Position numbers and translations under genes: made by a program. Shown here one piece after another: positions 24,773 to 29,535 of a DNA stretch of 29,535 nt. Origin of the DNA: an uncultured Alphaproteobacteria bacterium (GTDB taxonomy: Bacteria; Pseudomonadota; Alphaproteobacteria; Puniceispirillales; Puniceispirillaceae); contig CALEYP010000029.1 of the NCBI GenBank assembly GCA_937924895.1, positions 1-29,535 of the forward strand. The letters are read 5' to 3'. A model generated the notes under the pieces. The model was not told the origin of the DNA. It saw nothing but the letters and a program-made list of their open reading frames with translations, and made no database searches. How positions within the stretch are numbered: position 1 is the first letter of the stretch; every line of letters begins with the position of its first letter.

Positions 24773-25579
24773 ATGGCACAAAATGCTAAAATCTCAATTA
24801 AGAACTTGGCGAAATCCTTCTCTGGCAAAACGGTCCTCACTGATGTGACGGTTGATGTGGCGCCGCAAGAATCTCTTGTTATCATTGGCACATCTGGGTG
24901 TGGCAAGTCAGTGACATTGAAATGTCTCCTTGGCCTCATAACACCTGATTCAGGTGATATTTTGATAGATGGTGTGAATGTCGTTGGGCAAAGCCGCGCA
25001 GAGCGAGAGACGATGCTTCATCGTTTTGGCATGACCTTTCAGTTTGGTGCCCTGTTTGACAGCTTGCCGATTTGGGAGAATATTACCTTCCGTCTGCGAC
25101 AAAAGCAGACGATGAAAAAGGCAGAAGCCCGTGCTATTGCGGCGGATATTGTTGGACAATTGGGGCTTGGTGCCCATGTAATCGATCAATATCCTGCTGA
25201 ATTATCGGGGGGCATGCAAAAGCGTGTGGCACTTGCCAGAGCCATTGCTGATAAGCCAGAGATTCTACTGTTTGATGAGCCAACATCTGGCCTCGACCCT
25301 ATCACCGGTGGGGTCATCGATAATTTGATAACAGATTCGGTGAAACGGCTTGGTGCAACGGCTATCACCATTTCGCATGATATGGCATCAGTGAGGCGTA
25401 TCGCAGATAAGGTGGCCATGATTCATCAAGGCCGCGTGTTATGGTCAGGCCCTGTCTCAGAAATGGATAATTCTGGTATTGAAGAAGTGGATCAATTTGT
25501 CCATGGCAAGCCAGTTGGCCCTCTCACCACAGCGATTAATAAGGATGCGCTGGCAGCACAGGCACAGAAAGTGGGCTAA
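24773..25579 (+). CDS. mlaF: MlaF-family ABC transporter ATP-binding protein
   Basis: A 268-residue ATPase partner of the MlaE permease. Walker A is GTSGCGKS (39-46), the Q-loop Gln90 lies in MTFQFGALFDSLPIWENI (a hallmark of the Mla subfamily), the signature is LSGGM (144-148) followed by KRVALARAI, and Walker B is LLFDEPTSGLDP (165-176). The final 30 residues (VHGKPVGPLTTAI and an Ala/Lys tail) resemble the MlaF C-terminal extension that contacts the neighbouring subunit. Its stop shares a base with the radA ATG (TAATG). Confidence 0.93.
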   Translation: MAQNAKISIKNLAKSFSGKTVLTDVTVDVAPQESLVIIGTSGCGKSVTLKCLLGLITPDSGDILIDGVNVVGQSRAERETMLHRFGMTFQFGALFDSLPIWENITFRLRQKQTMKKAEARAIAADIVGQLGLGAHVIDQYPAELSGGMQKRVALARAIADKPEILLFDEPTSGLDPITGGVIDNLITDSVKRLGATAITISHDMASVRRIADKVAMIHQGRVLWSGPVSEMDNSGIEEVDQFVHGKPVGPLTTAINKDALAAQAQKVG

Positions 25580-26949
25580 TGGCACGATCTCAAACAAGAT
25601 ATGTCTGTAGCCAATGCGGCACCACAGCGCCGAAATGGTCAGGCAAATGTGATGGATGCGGCGAATGGAACACGCTCTCAGAAGAGGCAAGCCCTGCGCT
25701 ATCAGCTCCTGGTAAAAAAGCGACAGGGCGCAAAGTACCTCTTGAAACACTGTCAGACACCAAGGATAAGCCACCCCTCGCACGAATGCGTTCACACATA
25801 GATGAGCTTGATCGCGTTGTTGGTGGCGGTATCGTGCCTGGCTCTGCCCTTCTTATTGGCGGCGACCCTGGCATTGGGAAGTCGACTCTATTGCTTCAAT
25901 TATTATGCCGATTTGCGTCTAATGGTGTGAAGGCCGCCTATTTTTCAGGTGAGGAATCAGCTGAACAAGTGCGGATGCGTTCGCAGCGCTTACAGCTCTC
26001 TTCGGCACCTTTACAATTAGCGACGGCAACAAATGCGTCAGACATTGACGCTGATCTGAGTGATCGACATAGATTTGACATTGTGGTGATTGATTCAATT
26101 CAAACCATGTATTTGCCAACGCTTGATTCAGCGCCTGGCACCGTCAGTCAAGTGCGCGCCTCAGCCCAAGAGTTAATTCATGCCGCAAAACGCTGCGGGG
26201 CTGCTGTTTTCTTTGTCGGCCATGTCACAAAAGAAGGCGCTATTGCCGGACCTCGTGTTCTTGAGCATATGGTTGATGCAGTTCTCTATTTCGAAGGGGA
26301 TAGATCGCATCATTTCCGCATTTTACGAGGGGTCAAAAACCGCTTTGGCCCCACAGATGAAATTGGCGTCTTTGAAATGACAGAGCTTGGCTTGTCAGAA
26401 GTGGCTAATCCATCGGAACTTTTCTTGGCAGACAGACGCGATAATGTAGCTGGTGCCGCGGTATTTGCAGGCTTAGAAGGAACACGTCCGGTCTTGGTTG
26501 AAATTGAGGCTTTGGTAGCACCCTCGTCACTCGCGTCACCACGGCGGAATGTTGTCGGATGGGATAGCGGCAGGTTGGCAATGTTAACAGCTGTCTTAGA
26601 AGCAAGATGCGGAGTCCCCCTCTCGGGCCGTGATATCTTTCTCAATGTGGCAGGCGGCATGAAAATCACCGAACCTGCTGCGGATATGGCAGTTGCCGCA
26701 GCGCTTATTAGCTCTGTGACCTCTCAACCTTTGCCAGAACGCTCTGTCTTTTTTGGCGAGGTAGCATTATCAGCTGAATTACGACAGGTTGCCCAAGCCG
26801 AATCACGTTTAAAAGAAGCCTTCAAACTCGGGTTTGAACAAGCCATCATGCCGCGCCCACGAAAAACAGCGCCTGCACCCTCTGGCCTCTCTGTTCAACA
26901 TATTGAAAATCTGTCACAATTAATTGAAACTTTGGGGGGCATGCAGTAG
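25579..26949 (+). CDS. radA: DNA repair protein RadA (Sms)
   Basis: A 456-residue RecA-like ATPase and branch-migration helicase for recombination intermediates. The N-terminal zinc finger has Cys10, Cys13, Cys24 and Cys27 (CSQC and CDGC). Walker A is GDPGIGKS (95-102), and the RadA-specific KNRFG motif is at 253-257. A Lon-protease-like C-terminal domain (about 280-456) includes FLNVAGGMKITEPAADMAVAAAL. The length is normal. It overlaps mlaF by one base and is followed after 38 bases by cvpA. Confidence 0.97.
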   Translation: MARSQTRYVCSQCGTTAPKWSGKCDGCGEWNTLSEEASPALSAPGKKATGRKVPLETLSDTKDKPPLARMRSHIDELDRVVGGGIVPGSALLIGGDPGIGKSTLLLQLLCRFASNGVKAAYFSGEESAEQVRMRSQRLQLSSAPLQLATATNASDIDADLSDRHRFDIVVIDSIQTMYLPTLDSAPGTVSQVRASAQELIHAAKRCGAAVFFVGHVTKEGAIAGPRVLEHMVDAVLYFEGDRSHHFRILRGVKNRFGPTDEIGVFEMTELGLSEVANPSELFLADRRDNVAGAAVFAGLEGTRPVLVEIEALVAPSSLASPRRNVVGWDSGRLAMLTAVLEARCGVPLSGRDIFLNVAGGMKITEPAADMAVAAALISSVTSQPLPERSVFFGEVALSAELRQVAQAESRLKEAFKLGFEQAIMPRPRKTAPAPSGLSVQHIENLSQLIETLGGMQ

Positions 26950-26987
26950 GTATGGCAATCATTACCTTTGGCCGTGCGTGATCACTT

Positions 26988-27632
26988 ATGGATTTATCCG
27001 CTCTTAACTTTATTGATTACCTAATTTTACTGGTGCTGGCGATCTCATCAGTTTTGTCGACATTACGCGGCATGACAAGAGAGGCACTGGGTCTTCTGGG
27101 ATGGGTCTTATCAGTTATCACAGCGCGCCTGACAGCACCGCTTCTTGAGCCGGCTATTGCAAATGTCGTTCCCTCAGAGGAATTAGCCGCTGGCATAGCC
27201 TGGACAATCCCTTTCCTTCTTATCGTGATCATCTGGTTTGTGTTGGCAAGCCTGATGTCACCGGGGCTGAAGAAGGCAGGTCTTGGCGCCCTTGATAGAT
27301 GGCTTGGCGTTGTGTTTGGTTTTATCCGCGGTGTCTTTATCGTCACAGCTATTTATTTGGGGGTCGTGATTGGCCTTGGCGGCGAGGATAATTTGCCAAC
27401 CGCGGCGTCCGACTCACAATCAGCCAATGTCATTCGTGCACTTGGCAATCTGACCCTTCCCCTTTTGCCAGAAGATTTATCTGAGCAGCTATCTTCTGGG
27501 CTGAGAGCCGCAGATATAGAGGCCCTCACACCAACGCAACCAGAGTTTATTGAAAAATCATTAGAGCGCGTGGGGGACGAGACGAGTTCACGCACCGATG
27601 GGCTTGGCCTGTTAAATGATGAGCAAAATTAA
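26988..27632 (+). CDS. cvpA: CvpA family membrane protein
   Basis: A 214-residue inner-membrane protein of the CvpA family, named for a role in colicin V production in E. coli. Its molecular function is not settled, though it is linked to envelope stress tolerance. Four helices are visible in the first 130 residues: NFIDYLILLVLAISSVLSTLRG with the conserved RG, then helices from about 33, 67 and 103. The segment LDRWLGVVFGFIRGVFIV is a strong family block. The C-terminal 80 residues are hydrophilic and poorly conserved. It sits just before purF, as in E. coli and many alphaproteobacteria. Confidence 0.92.
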   Translation: MDLSALNFIDYLILLVLAISSVLSTLRGMTREALGLLGWVLSVITARLTAPLLEPAIANVVPSEELAAGIAWTIPFLLIVIIWFVLASLMSPGLKKAGLGALDRWLGVVFGFIRGVFIVTAIYLGVVIGLGGEDNLPTAASDSQSANVIRALGNLTLPLLPEDLSEQLSSGLRAADIEALTPTQPEFIEKSLERVGDETSSRTDGLGLLNDEQN

Positions 27633-27648
27633 TAAGTGAGTATGTGGC

Positions 27649-29097
27649 ATGACAACCCCTTTTGATGCGTCTTTGGATGATAGTGACAGCTTAAAAGAAG
27701 AATGTGCTGTCTTTGGTGTCTACGGCCCAGCCGACAGCGCACACTTACTAACGGCCTTAGGCCTTCATGCCCTGCAACATCGCGGCCAAGAAGCAACAGG
27801 CATGGTCACTTTTGACGGTGATCATTTTAAGGAAATGCGTGGCCTTGGCCATGTAGGGGAAAATTTTGACGCGGGCTCCGAAGCCTTGGCAGCTATGTCT
27901 GGTCATGCCGCTATTGGTCATAATCGCTACTCAACTACGGGTCAGTCAGAACTTAAAAACATTCAACCATTCTTAACCGAATTAGCTTTTGGCCATTTTG
28001 GCCTCGCCCATAATGGTAATTTGATTAATGCCGAACGCTTACGTGCCTCACTTGTGGCCTCAGGCGCGCTGTTTCAATCAACCACTGATACTGAGGTTAT
28101 CATTCATCTCGTAGCGCGCTCTCATCGTCAGACACCAGAAGAGCGCATCATTGAAGCCTTGATGCAGATTGAGGGTGCTTATGCGCTTGTCTGCCTGTTT
28201 GACAATAAATTAATTGGCGTCCGTGACCCTTATGGCATTCGTCCTTTGGTTCTTGGCAAATTAGATGATGGGTATGTGCTAGCCTCTGAGAGCTGTGGCT
28301 TAGACATTGTCGGCGCAGAATTTGTGCGAGATGTTGCCCCTGGTGAGATGATTGTCATTGATGAGGATGGATGCCATTCCTCCTCTCCCTTTACCAAACA
28401 AGATTCCAAATTTTGTATCTTTGAATTTGTTTATTTCGCACGTCCTGATTCCATCTTTGAAGGGCTTGGCGTCTATGAAGCGCGAAAAGCAATTGGCCGT
28501 GAATTAGCCAAGCAACAATCAATCACAGCTGATGTGGTTGTACCTGTACCTGATTCAGGTGTACCAGCCGCATTGGGGTATGCAGAGGAATCAGGTATCC
28601 CGTTTGAATTAGGCATTATTCGTAATCACTATGTGGGACGAACCTTTATTCAACCAACGCAAGCTGGGCGCACGCAATCTGTACGGATGAAACATAATGC
28701 CAATATTGCGATGTTAGCGGGCAAATCTGGTATCTTGATTGATGATTCGATTGTGCGTGGCACGACATCACGTAAAATTGTGTCAATGGTGAAGGAAGCC
28801 GGCGCCAAAGAAGTCCATATGTGTATTGCAAGCCCACCAACCATCAGCCCTTGCTTTTATGGCGTCGATACGCCTGACAAAGACAAATTGATAGCCTCAT
28901 ATATGAGCGTTGAAGAAATCGCCGCAGAAATCGGCGCTGATTCCCTCACCTTTATCTCGCATGATGGATTATATCGCGCCATGGGACATGCTGAAGGGCG
29001 TGATACGGATTGCCCACAATTCTGTGATGCCTGCTTTAGCGGAGACTATCCTATCAAAACGGCAGGTGCCAAATTCTCAACTGGAACAAAATCATGA
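27649..29097 (+). CDS. purF: amidophosphoribosyltransferase
   Basis: A 482-residue enzyme for the first committed step of purine synthesis, making phosphoribosylamine from PRPP and glutamine. A short propeptide precedes Cys19 (EECAVFGVYG), which becomes the N-terminal nucleophile after cleavage. The glutaminase domain has HRGQEATG (44-51), HNRYSTTG and AHNGNL. The PRPP motif ILIDDSIVRGTTS is at 362-374. Cys256, Cys402, Cys459 and Cys462 (in KFCIFEF, PCFYGVD and CDACFSG) match the cluster ligands of the Bacillus subtilis [4Fe-4S] type, unlike the cluster-free E. coli enzyme. It starts 16 bases after cvpA, and its stop overlaps the next ATG (ATGA). Confidence 0.97.
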   Translation: MTTPFDASLDDSDSLKEECAVFGVYGPADSAHLLTALGLHALQHRGQEATGMVTFDGDHFKEMRGLGHVGENFDAGSEALAAMSGHAAIGHNRYSTTGQSELKNIQPFLTELAFGHFGLAHNGNLINAERLRASLVASGALFQSTTDTEVIIHLVARSHRQTPEERIIEALMQIEGAYALVCLFDNKLIGVRDPYGIRPLVLGKLDDGYVLASESCGLDIVGAEFVRDVAPGEMIVIDEDGCHSSSPFTKQDSKFCIFEFVYFARPDSIFEGLGVYEARKAIGRELAKQQSITADVVVPVPDSGVPAALGYAEESGIPFELGIIRNHYVGRTFIQPTQAGRTQSVRMKHNANIAMLAGKSGILIDDSIVRGTTSRKIVSMVKEAGAKEVHMCIASPPTISPCFYGVDTPDKDKLIASYMSVEEIAAEIGADSLTFISHDGLYRAMGHAEGRDTDCPQFCDACFSGDYPIKTAGAKFSTGTKS

Positions 29098-29535
29098 CTG
29101 ACAAACTTTTAGATGGCAAAGTTATTCTCGTCACAGGGGCGAGCCGCGGCATTGGGAAAGAGGTTGCTCTTGAAGCGGCACGTCATGGCGCAGAATTGAT
29201 TATCACAGGCCGGACAACCGGCGCTTTGGAAGAAGTAGATGATGAAATAGCAGCCGCTGGCGGTAATGCTGTCATTGTTGAGCTTGATCAGACTGACTTA
29301 GATGCCATTCCTCGTCTTGCAGCTGCAATAGGCTCACGGTGGGGACGCCTCGATGGGTTGGTGGCAAATGCTGGCCAGCTTGGTCAATTATCACCTATGG
29401 CACATAGCGACCCAGAAACATGGGACCGCACCATGCTGGTGAATTTAACATCTATTTTTCATATGATACGGGCCTTTGATGGCCTATTGCGCGCCTCCCC
29501 CGCAGGACGTGCGGTACTTGTCTCATCAGGGGCAG
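29094..29535 (+). CDS. short-chain dehydrogenase/reductase, 3' end cut by window
   Basis: The first 147 residues of an SDR are present and the frame is open at the window end. The cofactor loop is VTGASRGIGKEVA (about 13-25), and ANAGQLGQLSP (91-101) replaces the more usual NNAG. VNLTSIFHMIRAF supplies the structural Asn, and the last residues AVLVSSGA contain the expected catalytic serine. The Tyr/Lys pair would lie beyond the edge. The ATG overlaps the purF stop by ATGA, so it is translationally coupled. I recall an SDR after purF in several alphaproteobacteria, but its substrate is unknown. Confidence 0.88.
   Translation, partial: MTDKLLDGKVILVTGASRGIGKEVALEAARHGAELIITGRTTGALEEVDDEIAAAGGNAVIVELDQTDLDAIPRLAAAIGSRWGRLDGLVANAGQLGQLSPMAHSDPETWDRTMLVNLTSIFHMIRAFDGLLRASPAGRAVLVSSGA

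Overview
The window reads as a stretch of core chromosome from an alphaproteobacterium with moderate-to-low GC and very tight gene packing. The clade evidence is an EipB/DUF1849 envelope protein, an HdaA-type DnaA regulator, the small aa3-oxidase subunit IV, the orders fabD-fabG-acpP-fabF-mltG-gmk and surA-pdxA-ksgA, and the run rpsF-rpsR-rplI-dnaB-alr-mlaE-mlaF-radA-cvpA-purF. A marine SAR116-like lineage would fit the base composition and compactness, but that placement is inference. I see no insertion sequence, phage gene, CRISPR array, tRNA or rRNA.

Layout. Bases 1-616 (-) hold the N-terminal part of EipB. Next come rnd (+) and a minus-strand group of an atypical short-chain dehydrogenase, hdaA and a DUF2066 secreted protein. 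Back to back with DUF2066 run purM-purN (+), followed by a 43-residue cytochrome oxidase subunit. A symmetric terminator separates that gene from the minus-strand group pepA-holC-ndk. Divergent from pepA is the envelope operon lptF-lptG-surA-pdxA-ksgA (+). It meets the fatty-acid and cell-wall operon fabD-fabG-acpP-fabF-mltG-gmk (-) head-on. Divergent from fabD is the ribosomal operon rpsF-rpsR-rplI (+), closed by a strong terminator. The + strand then continues with dnaB, alr, mlaE, mlaF, radA, cvpA, purF and a short-chain dehydrogenase cut by the window end.

How the genes work together. Three themes recur. One is envelope building: LptFG, SurA, MlaEF, MltG, Alr, EipB and the fatty-acid synthase genes. 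One is nucleotide supply: PurM, PurN, PurF, Ndk and Gmk. One is replication and repair: HdaA, HolC, DnaB and RadA. The fab operon carries an internal terminator after acpP, which should make acyl carrier protein mRNA more abundant than fabF mRNA.

I found no convincing undescribed multi-gene system. The points most worth a second look are the missing lptD between lptG and surA, an SDR whose catalytic Tyr/Lys pair is replaced by Ser/Arg, a perfect palindrome inside the candidate promoter of the tiny oxidase subunit gene, and the structured leader of rpsF. Several gene starts were moved to internal ATG, GTG or TTG codons on the basis of ribosome binding sites and family length; each entry says so.
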